Positions 1 to 7,867 are shown, counted from the first letter of the stretch. The stretch is DNA of 20,191 bases from JBFWNZ01 sp050250795 (GCA_050250795.1 JBFWNZ010000027.1:1-20191), one strand, 5' to 3'. Numbers and translations are program-made. Notes: a model not told the origin generated them from the letters alone.

Positions 1-1092
1 GCCGGTCGCTGCATCCACCACCCATTCCGCGCCGGGATTGATGGCGACTCCCTCTTTTCCCGCTGCCTGGAACAGCTTGGTCGTGTCGACCGTGTCGGGC
101 AGCGCGATCCACAGGAAGATGCCGCCCTGCGCGGCCTTCACCTCGGCCGTGGTGCCGAACTCGCGGCCCAGCGCGTCGAGCATGACGTCGTGCTTGCTCT
201 TGAGTTTCTGCGCCAGCGCCGACACATGCGCGTCGAAGCGGCCGGGGCAGTATTCGGCCAGCACCATCTGCTCCAGCGCGCCGGTGCCGGCATCGGTCTT
301 GAGGCCGAGCAGGCGGCTCATCACCGGCCAGTCGGCGACGATGAAGCCCAGCCGCAGGGCCGGCGCGATGGATTTGGAGAAGGAACCGCAATAGACGACG
401 CGCCCGTCGGTATCCAGCGCCCGGATCGACCGCGGTCGCGTGCCGTTCCAGACGAGATCGGCGTAGCAGTCGTCCTCGAAGATCGCGACGTCGTATTTAC
501 GGGCCAGCGCCAGCAGGTCGAGGCGGCGCGCCTCGCTCATCACCGTGCCGGTCGGGTTCTGCACGGTCGGGATGGTGTAGACGTATTTCGGCTTCGTGCC
601 CTTGGCGGCAAGGCCGGACAGCAGCTCCTCCAGATGGTCGAGCCGGATGCCGCCATCGTCGAGCGACACGCCGAGGCAGTCGACGCCGCGGCGCTGGAGG
701 CGGGTGACGGCGCCGCCATAGGTCGCCTCCTCGGCGATGGCCGTGTCGCCGGGTGCGAGCAGCAGCGCGTTGATGAGGTCGAGCGCCTGGAGCGAGCCGG
801 AGGTCACGAGCACGTCGTCGGCGGAGCAGGTCATGCCGGTCCGGCGGTTCAGGGTCTCGGCGATGAACTCGCGCAGCGGGCGATAGCCCTGCGGCCCGCT
901 CTGCAACCCATACATGGCGAGCGTCCGCCCCTCGCGGCGCAGCACGCGGGTCGCCGCCTCGACCAGCCCGTCCAGCGGCAGCGCCTCGCCGTCATTATGG
1001 CCGCCGACGAAATTGTACTTGGGAAAACCGTTCCAGCGGGCGGCTGCGGGCGGCAGGTCGGCGCGGAAGAGGGATGCGAAATCGAACGCCAC
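1..1092 (-). CDS. PLP-dependent aminotransferase, fold type I, 2-aminoadipate-transaminase-like (3' end outside window)
   Basis: The first 364 residues of a class I/II aminotransferase are visible; the C-terminus runs off the left edge. The start is a GTG at 1092 (MAFDFASLF), with a GGAGG ribosome site just upstream. The PLP-binding lysine is K240 in GSFSKSIAPALRLGF. The cofactor-pyridine aspartate region is FEDDCYADLVW (about 206-215), and QNPTG (178-182) is the usual Asn-Pro motif. The pattern YGLQSGPQGYRPLREFIAE (61-79) is typical of the aminotransferase domain of MocR and LysN/2-aminoadipate transaminases. No N-terminal GntR helix-turn-helix is present, because the protein begins directly with the aminotransferase fold. 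It is therefore probably a metabolic enzyme transferring amino groups to a 2-oxoacid, not a MocR regulator. The exact substrate cannot be told. Confidence 0.9.
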   Translation of the reverse strand, partial: MAFDFASLFRADLPPAAARWNGFPKYNFVGGHNDGEALPLDGLVEAATRVLRREGRTLAMYGLQSGPQGYRPLREFIAETLNRRTGMTCSADDVLVTSGSLQALDLINALLLAPGDTAIAEEATYGGAVTRLQRRGVDCLGVSLDDGGIRLDHLEELLSGLAAKGTKPKYVYTIPTVQNPTGTVMSEARRLDLLALARKYDVAIFEDDCYADLVWNGTRPRSIRALDTDGRVVYCGSFSKSIAPALRLGFIVADWPVMSRLLGLKTDAGTGALEQMVLAEYCPGRFDAHVSALAQKLKSKHDVMLDALGREFGTTAEVKAAQGGIFLWIALPDTVDTTKLFQAAGKEGVAINPGAEWVVDAATG

Positions 1093-1170
1093 GGGTGGTT
1101 CCTCCGATGTTGTTGCGAAGGATCGTGGCGGAGCGGTGCGGGCTTGTCCACGCCGCAGCGGGCATGGCTG

Positions 1171-1851
1171 CTAGCCGCCCTCGCCGGGGCCGGTCAGCTC
1201 GAAGCCCCGCTGCGGCCGGGGCCGCCGCCGGGCAGCGCGGTGCGGCTGGCGCAGGGCGGAAAAGATGTAGCGGATACCGCGCCAGATGCGCGGCAGCAGC
1301 CAGGCGAGCAGCAGCAGGAACAGGCCGAGCAATACCAGGAACAGCAGCGGCGCCGTCACCGCCGCCATCACGCCCAGCACGACCATCACGTCCTCGACCA
1401 AGGAGGCGAGCCAGTTGGAGAAAGGCTCGGGCGAGGTGTTGATCACCGCACGGCCGCCGGCCTTGGCGAAATGCGTTCCGGCGCTGACCGTGCCGCCGAC
1501 GATCAGCGCGGCGATGGCGGCCATCTGCGGGTCGAGCCCGCCGGGCAGGCTGCCGGCCGCACCCTCGATCGCGCCCATTGCGAGCAGGGCGCCGGCCGGT
1601 ATCCGGATCAAGGTATGGAAGAGGTCCCACAGCGTGTCGACGCCGGGCACCTTGTCGGCCACGAACTCGATCAGGAACAGCAGCCCGGCGACGCCGAGGA
1701 CGGCGGGACTGGCCAGCATGTCGAGGGCGGGGGGCAGGTCGACCAGACCAAGCAGGTCGAGACCGCCGAGTACCAGAACGGTGGCGTAGAGGCTGAGACC
1801 GCTGCCCCAGGCCGCGCCCAGCGCCAGTGCCAAGGATTCCAGAATGCCCAC
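1171..1851 (-). CDS. DUF4126 family integral membrane protein
   Basis: A 226-residue very hydrophobic protein beginning MGILESLALALGAAWGSGL. The Gly-rich first helix with SGLSLYATVLVLGG, the middle motif EFVADKVPGVDTLWD (about 62-76) and the later SAGTHFAKAGGRAVINTSPEP segment followed by SNWLASLVED are hallmarks of DUF4126. I count about five or six membrane segments. The tail from about residue 203 is Arg/Pro-rich and probably cytoplasmic. The biochemical function of DUF4126 is unknown. It lies 78 bases upstream of the aminotransferase start on the same strand and may share its transcript, though the functions have no obvious link. Confidence 0.85.
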   Translation of the reverse strand: MGILESLALALGAAWGSGLSLYATVLVLGGLDLLGLVDLPPALDMLASPAVLGVAGLLFLIEFVADKVPGVDTLWDLFHTLIRIPAGALLAMGAIEGAAGSLPGGLDPQMAAIAALIVGGTVSAGTHFAKAGGRAVINTSPEPFSNWLASLVEDVMVVLGVMAAVTAPLLFLVLLGLFLLLLAWLLPRIWRGIRYIFSALRQPHRAARRRPRPQRGFELTGPGEGG

Positions 1852-1919
1852 GCCGTCACCTCCCCTGCCGGCAGAAGCTTACGGGGCCGGTCGGATGCGG
1901 TCAAAACGCAAAGACAGGA

Positions 1920-3038
1920 TCAGCTTGGCAGGCCGGAGGAAAAATCGTGCAGCATCGTCATCATCTCGTCGGCGGTGCAGCCCTTGACGGCGTTCTTCTT
2001 GAAGCGGAATTCCCAGAAGGAGGTCGCGTGGCTGATGCCGCCGATGCTGGCCCCGAGCTGCGCGAACAATTGCTGCGCACCCTCAAGGAACTCCTTGAAC
2101 GCCTTGGCCTTCCGTTCCTTGATGAACTCCTCGTGATAGCTCTTCTCGTAACGCAGCAGGGAATGCTTCACGGTCGCGAGTTCGGCGCGCAGCCGGCGCA
2201 GCACATCATCCTTCGATGCGGTGATCTGCTTGCGCTCCTCCATCCCGCTGGTTCCGAAAACCTGGAGACGGTGGAGTCCGATCATCATGTTCTGGAGGCG
2301 CGACTCCAGATTCTGCGACATGTACTTGTAGTAAAGGATGCCCTTCCAGGCGAACAGGATCTGGGGCGCCGACGCCTCGTCGATAGAGAGGGCGTCGAGG
2401 ATCGGCTTCAGGACGTTCATGTCCTTCGCCTCCCACATCTTATCCGCCATCTGGTTGGCGCGCAGCTTGATGTCCTTGGTGCCGGCAAAGGCGGCGCTGG
2501 CCAGCGGCTCGAACTCGGTGATCACGAAATCGCGGATCGCCTCCCAGTCGCGCGCCGAAATCTGAAAATAGTCCGGATCCGGCTTGGCACCCAGGGCGGC
2601 CACGGTTTCCTTGAGCAGGAACGGATCGAGAGCGGGCAGGGCATCGATGGCGGACAGAAGCCGCAAATCCATCTGCTCGCCCTTGCTGCCCTCCGTCATC
2701 ACCATGCCGAAGTTTTCGCGCAGCTTGTCTTCGATGCCGGCCTCGCCGAGGAAGCAGTTCTGCCCGCCGTCGCGCAGATTGTTGACATTGAACGGCAGGA
2801 AAAGTTTCGTGGCGTTGAAGCGACTGTCCTCGAACAGGTCGAGTTCGCTGCCCTGAAGCCGACTTTTCAGGATGATCGTGTTGTTGAGTTCGGGGCGATG
2901 GAAAAAGCGCTCGAACTTGCCCTCCGGGCGCTTCTCCTGAAGCTGCTGGGTCAGGAGCAGGACGTTGAACACGCGGGCCGACGACGCCGTTTTGGCGAGG
3001 TTCGCCATGTTGCGATATTCGACGTTGGGCGCCGCCAT
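1920..3038 (-). CDS. Hypothetical protein, 372 residues, not recognised
   Basis: An uninterrupted ORF with codon use like its neighbours, starting MAAPNVEYRNMANLAKTAS. There is no signal peptide and no membrane segment, so it is probably a soluble cytoplasmic protein. The N-terminal half mixes polar and hydrophobic stretches with FNVLLLTQQLQEKRPEGKFERFF, NNTIILKSRLQGSELDLFED and FLPFNVNNLRDGGQNCFLGE. The C-terminal third (about 245-330) is rich in Lys, Glu and Leu, looks largely helical, and may form a coiled coil around DDVLRRLRAELATVKHSLLR. I do not recognise a family. No good Shine-Dalgarno precedes the ATG at 3038; M11 (MANLAK) is an alternative start. A promoter-like sequence lies upstream at 3080-3108, so it is probably transcribed alone or with DUF4126 (68 bases downstream). 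Confidence 0.75.
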   Translation of the reverse strand: MAAPNVEYRNMANLAKTASSARVFNVLLLTQQLQEKRPEGKFERFFHRPELNNTIILKSRLQGSELDLFEDSRFNATKLFLPFNVNNLRDGGQNCFLGEAGIEDKLRENFGMVMTEGSKGEQMDLRLLSAIDALPALDPFLLKETVAALGAKPDPDYFQISARDWEAIRDFVITEFEPLASAAFAGTKDIKLRANQMADKMWEAKDMNVLKPILDALSIDEASAPQILFAWKGILYYKYMSQNLESRLQNMMIGLHRLQVFGTSGMEERKQITASKDDVLRRLRAELATVKHSLLRYEKSYHEEFIKERKAKAFKEFLEGAQQLFAQLGASIGGISHATSFWEFRFKKNAVKGCTADEMMTMLHDFSSGLPS

Positions 3039-3079
3039 CGATTCTTGTCCACGAATTCGTAACGATAATATTGCGCGAG

Positions 3080-3108
3080 TGCGTATGTGTTGCGTTGCAA
3101 CCTGTCAA
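3080..3108 (-). promoter_or_regulatory. Candidate sigma70-type promoter for the 372-residue hypothetical gene
   Basis: Reading the minus strand, a perfect -35 TTGACA (3108-3103) is followed by 17 bases and a weaker -10 TACGCA (3085-3080). The predicted start near 3073 leaves a leader of about 35 bases before the ATG at 3038. The spacer holds the symmetric GTTGCAACGCAAC, which could be an operator. This is inferred from consensus only. Confidence 0.4.
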
Positions 3109-3272
3109 GCGCCCGCCCCAGCATATACGCATTCACCCTAGCGGAACTTCCCGGAACAGAGACAGAAAACCTGACCTTGTTCGGAATTGCGACGAAATGT
3201 CCCCGCGGGGGCAGCCGAAGCGGCCCCGCGATTCCTGCATAGGTTCCCGACGGGGTCTACATTTGTGTACAG

Positions 3273-3294
3273 GGCAAGGCAGGACTACCTTGCC
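3273..3294 (+). other. Inverted repeat in the leader of the 3322 monooxygenase gene
   Basis: GGCAAGG (3273-3279) and CCTTGCC (3288-3294) form a perfect 7-bp stem with an 8-base loop, 27 bases before the ATG. It has no U-tract, so it is not a typical terminator. It could be an operator for a dimeric regulator or an RNA hairpin in the leader. The rest of the 283-base intergenic stretch 3039-3321 shows only the promoter candidate at 3080-3108 and a GC-rich CCCCGCGGGG palindrome near 3200. Confidence 0.3.
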
Positions 3295-3321
3295 ACTCCC
3301 ACAAAAAAGCGAGGGAACGCC

Positions 3322-4497
3322 ATGACCGACAGCAAGGCCGCCGTGATGCCCAGCCGGGCCCCCGACCTGCGGGCGCAGACCGGCAAGAGCGCGCTTCAGC
3401 GCGCGATGGAGCAGCCGATGATGCTCGGCCTGTTCCTGCCGATCCAGAACGGCGGATGGACGCCGTCCTCGGCGCCGCGTGGCACCGACTGGTCCTTCGA
3501 TTACAACGCCAGGCTGATGGTCCGCGCCGACGAGCTGGGCTTCGACCTCGCCTTCGGCCTTGCGCAATGGCTGGGGGCGGACGGGCATGGCGGCCGCACC
3601 AAGTATCGCAAATATTCCATCGACCCGATGCTGGTGACGGCGGGTGCGGCGGCGCTGACGCGCAACATCATGCTGATCTCCACGGTGCATGTGCTCTACG
3701 ACTGGAACCCGCTGCACCTGGCGAAGCTTGGCGCGACGCTGGACCATATGACCGGCGGGCGCTGGGGCATCAACATCGTGACCGGGTTCCGGCCGGATGA
3801 GATGCAGATGTTCGGCATCGAGAAGGTCGCGCATGACGAGCGCTATGTGATGGCCGCCGAGTTCTCGGACATCATGGAGACGCTGTGGCGCGAGGATTCG
3901 AACGTCACCTATGAGGGCAAGTACTGGTCGGTGCGCAACGCCTATGTCTCGCCCAAGCCGGTGCATGACCGGCCGATCATGGTGAACGCCGGCACCTCCG
4001 GCGTGGGGCTTGCCTATGCGGCCAAATACTCGGATTTGATCTTCATCACGAGTCCCGGCGGCGCGGATATCGGCCCGGCGCTGGAGACGCTGCCGGCGCA
4101 TACCGCGAAGGTGAAGGCGCTGGCGGCCGAAAACGGGCGCGAGGTGCGCACGATCATCAACCCGCACATCATCTGCCGCGATACCGAACGCGAGGTGAAG
4201 GAGGTCTGCGACGCCATCGTTGCGGCCGAGGACCCGGACGCGGTCGACAGCCTGGTCGGCATGATGGTGAAGGGCGACACGGCCTCGTGGCGCGGCCATG
4301 AGCGGCGCCAGCGCATCATCGGCGGCAACCTGCAGATTTTCGGCACGCCGGAGCAGGTGGTGGACCAGATCGTGAAGCTGAAGAAGGCCGGCGTCGACGG
4401 CATCCAGATCAACTTCTTCGATTTCATGCCCGACCTGGAATATTTCGGCGAGCGCGTGCTGCCGCTGATGAAGCAGGCCGGCCTGCGGCTGAACTGA
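3322..4497 (+). CDS. LLM class flavin-dependent monooxygenase, RutA/SfnG-like
   Basis: A 391-residue luciferase-like monooxygenase. The start at 3322 (MTDSKAAVMPS) is preceded by GAGGGA at a good distance; the same frame stays open upstream to 3187 but with no ribosome site and unlike sequence. LGLFLPIQNGGW (35-46), the DHMTGGRWGINIVTG block (141-155) and HDERY (171-175) match the RutA (pyrimidine monooxygenase) and SfnG (dimethylsulfone monooxygenase) branch, which uses reduced FMN and O2 from a partner reductase. NAGTSGVGLAYAAKYSDLIF and QIFGTPEQVVDQIVKLKKAGVDG are the usual late motifs. No flavin reductase gene is nearby, so FMNH2 must come from elsewhere. The substrate is unknown; a sulfone, sulfonate, pyrimidine or similar compound is possible. 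Confidence 0.88.
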   Translation: MTDSKAAVMPSRAPDLRAQTGKSALQRAMEQPMMLGLFLPIQNGGWTPSSAPRGTDWSFDYNARLMVRADELGFDLAFGLAQWLGADGHGGRTKYRKYSIDPMLVTAGAAALTRNIMLISTVHVLYDWNPLHLAKLGATLDHMTGGRWGINIVTGFRPDEMQMFGIEKVAHDERYVMAAEFSDIMETLWREDSNVTYEGKYWSVRNAYVSPKPVHDRPIMVNAGTSGVGLAYAAKYSDLIFITSPGGADIGPALETLPAHTAKVKALAAENGREVRTIINPHIICRDTEREVKEVCDAIVAAEDPDAVDSLVGMMVKGDTASWRGHERRQRIIGGNLQIFGTPEQVVDQIVKLKKAGVDGIQINFFDFMPDLEYFGERVLPLMKQAGLRLN

Positions 4498-4508
4498 TCC
4501 GGCTTGCT

Positions 4509-4537
4509 GGGATGCGCGGCGGCGTTCCGCGCATCCC
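4509..4537. terminator. Perfect 11-bp hairpin between convergent genes
   Basis: GGGATGCGCGG (4509-4519) pairs exactly with CCGCGCATCCC (4527-4537) around a 7-base loop. It lies between the stop codons of the monooxygenase (4497) and the MaoC-fold gene (4547), which face each other. There is no T-run on either side, so it may work as a bidirectional, U-tract-poor terminator or as an mRNA 3' end stabiliser. Confidence 0.6.
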
Positions 4538-4546
4538 CGATAGCGG

Positions 4547-4999
4547 TTACAGCGCCTGTTCGACCAACTCGCCGACCATCACCATTTCGCCGCGCTGGTT
4601 CTTCGCCTCGACCTCCAGGCGGATGCGGCGGCGCGCGTCGATCTTCTCGACCAGACGAACCGTCGTCGTGACGGTGTCGCCGGCGATGACAGGCCGGATG
4701 TATTTCGAGAAGGCCGAGACGAGCGCCGTGCGCACCTTGAAGGTCTCGCAGAACTGCACCATCGGGCGGGACATCAGCGCCGTGGTCATCACCCCATGCG
4801 CGATGCGGTCGGGATAGGGCGTGTTCGCCCGCGCCCACTCGCTGTCCATATGGATCGGGTTGAAGCTCTGGATCGCGTGGGCGAAGGCGTCGATGGAGGC
4901 GCCGTCCACGAGCTGCGAACTCGTGGCCGAGGCGCCGATGGGCAGATCCTCATAGGTTCCGGTCCAGGCTTCCGTCGTCATCGTCGTCGGTTCTTTCAT
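4547..4999 (-). CDS. MaoC-like hotdog-fold protein with altered hydratase motif
   Basis: A 150-residue single-domain MaoC/(R)-enoyl-CoA-hydratase-like protein. EDLPIGASATS opens the domain, FNPIHMDSEWA (46-56) and RIAHGVMTTALMSRPM (65-80) are the hydratase-2 landmarks, and FSKYIRPVIAGDTVTTTVRLVEK is the usual central strand. In active (R)-hydratases the motif is D-x-N-P-x-H; here the Asp position is S45 (codon AGC) while H50 is kept. That suggests altered or lost hydratase activity, perhaps thioesterase-like or acyl-binding. The start is uncertain: ATG at 4999 or 4981 (MTTEAW), both without a strong ribosome site; the open frame continues to 5089 but that extension is Arg-rich and unlike the family. 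The gene is divergent from the dioxygenase at 5126. Confidence 0.85.
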   Translation of the reverse strand: MKEPTTMTTEAWTGTYEDLPIGASATSSQLVDGASIDAFAHAIQSFNPIHMDSEWARANTPYPDRIAHGVMTTALMSRPMVQFCETFKVRTALVSAFSKYIRPVIAGDTVTTTVRLVEKIDARRRIRLEVEAKNQRGEMVMVGELVEQAL

Positions 5000-5088
5000 A
5001 TCGTCGGGGGAGAGCGGCCGAAGAAGGCGGGCGGCGCGCCAGATCGGCCGAAGCGTAGAATGGCGGCCGGGGCTTCGCAAGGCAGCCA

Positions 5089-5097
5089 TGCTAGAAT
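5089..5097 (+). promoter_or_regulatory. Candidate extended -10 for the 5126 dioxygenase gene
   Basis: TGCTAGAAT matches the extended -10 form TGnTATAAT with one mismatch in the hexamer. The predicted start near 5104 gives a leader of about 22 bases containing the GGGAGGA ribosome site. No convincing -35 is visible, which is acceptable for extended -10 promoters. Consensus-based only. Confidence 0.3.
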
Positions 5098-5125
5098 GCC
5101 CGGAAAACGACCGGGAGGATTGCGC

Positions 5126-6001
5126 ATGGCCCTTGCAGAGCCGGATTGCGGAGCGCCCTTGCGGGTGCGGCCGCTATCGCCCTTTGCGGCGGAGTGCGAG
5201 GGCATCGACCTGAACCGGCCGCTGGACGATGCCGGACAGGCGGCGGTGCGGGGGGCCTTCCTGGCGCACCAACTGCTGGCCTTTCCGGGGCAGGCGGTGG
5301 AGAAGGCGTCGCAGATACGCTTCGCGCGGTATTTCGGCGAGATCGAGATGCCGGTGAACCGCGACTATCTGGGCCGCGACTATCCCGAATTGCATGTGGT
5401 CTCGAACCTCGATGCGGAGGGCCGGCCGACCGCGGCCAAGGCGCTGGCCAATCCCGGCAATTATTTCTGGCACAGCGACGCGTCCTATATGCGCCGGCCG
5501 GCCTCGGCGACGATCCTGCATGCGGTGAGGATTCCCGAAAGCGGCGGCGACACCAGCTTCGCGAACCTGCATCTTGCCTATGAGGCGCTGCCGGAGGGGA
5601 TGCGGCGGCGGATCGAGCGATTGCGCGCCGTCCATAGCTGGGCGCAGTCGCGGCTCAACTCCGGCAGCCGCCCGGCGACGGAGGAGGAGCAGCGGCTGGC
5701 GCCGCCGGTGGCGCATCCGCTGGTGCGCACGCATCCCGAGACGGGGCGCAAGGGCCTGTATCTGGGCAACCACACCGCGCATATCGAGGGGATGCCGGAG
5801 GCGGAAGGGCGGGCGCTGCTCAAGGACCTGCTGGAGCACACGGTGCAGCCGCGATTCGTCTATCGCCACCGCTGGCGGCCGGGCGACCTCGTCATGTGGG
5901 ACAATCGCAGCCTGTTGCACCGCGCCTCGGACGACTACGACATGGAACGCGAGATCCGCCTGTTGCACCGGACGGTGGTGCAGGGGACGGTTCCGGCCTG
6001 A
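5126..6001 (+). CDS. TauD/TfdA family Fe(II)/2-oxoglutarate-dependent dioxygenase (first copy)
   Basis: A 291-residue enzyme. The start is the ATG at 5126, behind GGGAGGA at 5112-5118; the longer open frame upstream overlaps the divergent MaoC gene and is not used. The iron-binding facial triad is H116 and D118 (YFWHSDASY) with H265 (WDNRSLLHRA). The 2-oxoglutarate carboxylate arginine is R278 or R282 in REIRLLHRT. GGDTSFANLHLAYEALPEGM (140-159) is also characteristic. Family members decarboxylate 2-oxoglutarate and hydroxylate substrates such as taurine, alkyl sulfates, 2,4-D or carnitine precursors. Which substrate applies here cannot be read from sequence. It faces the DUF1036 gene, with stop codons about 10 bases apart. 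Confidence 0.92.
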   Translation: MALAEPDCGAPLRVRPLSPFAAECEGIDLNRPLDDAGQAAVRGAFLAHQLLAFPGQAVEKASQIRFARYFGEIEMPVNRDYLGRDYPELHVVSNLDAEGRPTAAKALANPGNYFWHSDASYMRRPASATILHAVRIPESGGDTSFANLHLAYEALPEGMRRRIERLRAVHSWAQSRLNSGSRPATEEEQRLAPPVAHPLVRTHPETGRKGLYLGNHTAHIEGMPEAEGRALLKDLLEHTVQPRFVYRHRWRPGDLVMWDNRSLLHRASDDYDMEREIRLLHRTVVQGTVPA

Positions 6002-6010
6002 CGGTCCGGG

Positions 6011-6805
6011 TCAGGGGTTCAGGTTGATGGTGTATTCCGACCCCTCGATGAGGACTTCGTTGAAGTGCATCAACTCGTCCTCGTCGCAGGTGACGTTGGC
6101 ATGGGCGTAGCTCATGCGCTTGAACGGCTCATGCGAGACGCAGATCGGCAAATCCCCGGACCACACGCCGTCGTCATCTTCCGCTGCGGCGTAAAAATAG
6201 AACCATCCGTTCACGAAGCGCCCGACCTGGACGCACTGGCCGGGGTCGATCCACCACCAGCCTTCGACCCAGAAATCGTCGCTGCCCTGTTCGGAACGGT
6301 GCGAGACCGCCAGGTCGACCCGGCTGCCGTCATTGTTGCAGACGGTGAGGACGAAGCTGGTCGGCTTGCCGACATCGCCGCTCTTGCGGGATCCGCCCGC
6401 CGGGGGAGACGGCGACTTGTCCGGCGGCGATGCGGTGCCGCCGCAGGCCTTTGTCGCCTCGGCCCGCATCGTCTTGATCTCGGTGCGGAGCGAGGCGACG
6501 TCGGCGGTGAGCAACTTGCGGAGGGCCGCGATCTGGGCGGCGTCGTAGCTGCCGCCGGATATGCGGTCGGCGCGGCACTCGCCCTCCAGTATCTTGTTCA
6601 TGTCGGCGGCGAGGGCTTCCGCGTCGTCGATCTCGCTGCGGCGGGCGGAACATGAATCGTTGTCGCGACCGAGGATCATCATCTCGATCTCCATGTCGTC
6701 GAGAGCGCCGAGACAAGTGTCCAGGCCCAGCTGGTCGGCCTGCGCGGCGGCAAGGCCGCCCGCCATCAGGCACAGGCACAGCAACGCGCAACGCAGGCTT
6801 CCCAT
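6011..6805 (-). CDS. Secreted DUF1036 domain protein
   Basis: A 264-residue protein with an N-terminal signal peptide (MGSLRCALLCLCLMAGGLAAAQA, hydrophobic to about residue 20, likely cleavage after AQA-23). Residues 30-123 are helical and contain several Cys (31, 52, 77, 121) that could form disulfides. A Pro/Ser linker (about 126-140) follows, then a C-terminal DUF1036 domain (about 151-262) with VCNNDGSRVDLAVSHR, FWVEGWWWIDPGQC, YFYAAAEDDDG and LPICVSHEPF. DUF1036 is a small periplasmic or secreted domain common in alphaproteobacteria; its function is unknown. The ATG at 6805 is chosen because it begins the signal peptide; an open extension to 6913 overlaps the next gene. It lies 58 bases downstream of the second dioxygenase on the same strand. 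Confidence 0.85.
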   Translation of the reverse strand: MGSLRCALLCLCLMAGGLAAAQADQLGLDTCLGALDDMEIEMMILGRDNDSCSARRSEIDDAEALAADMNKILEGECRADRISGGSYDAAQIAALRKLLTADVASLRTEIKTMRAEATKACGGTASPPDKSPSPPAGGSRKSGDVGKPTSFVLTVCNNDGSRVDLAVSHRSEQGSDDFWVEGWWWIDPGQCVQVGRFVNGWFYFYAAAEDDDGVWSGDLPICVSHEPFKRMSYAHANVTCDEDELMHFNEVLIEGSEYTINLNP

Positions 6806-6863
6806 CGCCACACGCTCCACTTCGCCGCATGCCGTCCAGGCGGGACGGCCGCTCGATTGTCCC

Positions 6864-7775
6864 CTAAGAAGTCGCCCGCGGATGCAGGCCGCGGCCCTCG
6901 GCTGCCGCGTCATAATAGGGCCGTTCGCCGCTGCATTGCGAGCGGTGCATCATGCGCCGCGCCCCCGGATCGAAGGCGCTGCGCTTGTGCATCACCGCGC
7001 GGTTGTCCCAGACCACCGTGTCGCCCACCCGCCAGCGATGCGTCCAGGCGAAGCGCGGCTGGGTCGCATGCGCCCACAGGTCGTCGAGCAGTGCCTCGGA
7101 ATCCTCGACCGACAGGCCATTGACATAGGCATTGGGGCGGCGGCCGAGATAGAGCGCGTTGTGTCCCGTTTCCGGATGGGTTCGGACGATCGGGTGGCTG
7201 GGGCCTTCATAGGCCGCGAGGTTCTCGACGCCGGCGATGTTCGCGCGCTTCTCGCCGGCGCTGTTGTATGTGCCGTCGTTCTTGATCGTGCGGCCCTCGG
7301 CGCGGGCGCGCAGGGCCGGCGGCATCGTCGCCAGCGCCGCGTACATGTTGGAGAAGCTGGTGTCGCCGCCGGCGGGCGGCACCTCGATCGCGTGCAGCAG
7401 GGCCGCGCCCAGCGGCCGTTCGTTGAAGGAGTGGTCGGAATGCCAGCGCAGTTCGCCCGCGCCCAGGATGCCGACCGGCTTGCCGTTCTCGACGATGTTG
7501 GTGACGACCGCCACCTCCTGGAACACGCCGCGCGACGGCGCGACCGCGGCCACCTCGGACTCGCCGAAGATGCCGGTGAACTCGACCAGTTCGGCATCGC
7601 TCATCGGCTGGTTGCGAAACACCAGGACCAGATGGTCGAGCCATGCCGCGTGGATCGCCTCGCGGGCGCGGCGGTCGAGATAGCGAAGGTCGCCGCATTC
7701 GACCTCGGCGCCGAGCGGCGCATCGAGGGGACGGATGACGACATCGGAGACGGCACGCACTGCGCTGACAGCCAT
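6864..7775 (-). CDS. TauD/TfdA family Fe(II)/2-oxoglutarate-dependent dioxygenase (second copy)
   Basis: A 303-residue enzyme starting MAVSAVRAVSDVVIRPLDAPLG, with GAGGAGGA upstream of the ATG at 7775. The iron ligands are H112 and D114 (LRWHSDHSF) and H263 (WDNRAVMHKR); the 2-oxoglutarate arginine is R274 or R278 in ARRMMHRSQ. It shares architecture with the gene at 5126 (GGDTSFSNMYAAL, HPIVRTHPETG, LYLG, THRWRVGDTVVWDNR) but differs in the N-terminal and substrate-lid regions, so the two are related but probably act on different compounds. Its 5' side is divergent from the B12-regulated cbt operon; the two share the 7776-7904 intergenic segment. Confidence 0.92.
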   Translation of the reverse strand: MAVSAVRAVSDVVIRPLDAPLGAEVECGDLRYLDRRAREAIHAAWLDHLVLVFRNQPMSDAELVEFTGIFGESEVAAVAPSRGVFQEVAVVTNIVENGKPVGILGAGELRWHSDHSFNERPLGAALLHAIEVPPAGGDTSFSNMYAALATMPPALRARAEGRTIKNDGTYNSAGEKRANIAGVENLAAYEGPSHPIVRTHPETGHNALYLGRRPNAYVNGLSVEDSEALLDDLWAHATQPRFAWTHRWRVGDTVVWDNRAVMHKRSAFDPGARRMMHRSQCSGERPYYDAAAEGRGLHPRATS

Positions 7776-7867
7776 GGGCGTATCCTCCTCACCTGACGGC
7801 GCGCTCTGACGGCACGCTCGAAAGACAGGCTAGGCCCTTCGCGGCCCTGCGACAAGATGGCGCTGCC

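Noticed and set aside
190..2136. 648-codon plus-strand open frame
   Set aside because: It lies antisense to the aminotransferase and DUF4126 genes, has the Arg/Gly/Gln-rich composition of a GC-rich antisense frame and no recognisable domain.
2951..3136. 61-codon minus-strand frame starting MNAYMLGRALDRLQRN
   Set aside because: It covers the probable promoter of the 372-residue gene, runs into that gene in another frame, and ends in Arg-rich shadow sequence.
4796..5125. 110-codon extension of the first dioxygenase
   Set aside because: It overlaps the divergent MaoC-fold gene and the spacer; the ATG at 5126 has a strong ribosome site and the right N-terminus.
5997..6015. CCTGAC/GTCAGG hairpin across the stop codons of the convergent dioxygenase and DUF1036 genes
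   Set aside because: The stem is only 6 bp with no T-run and partly follows from the two facing TGA codons, so it is not called as a terminator.
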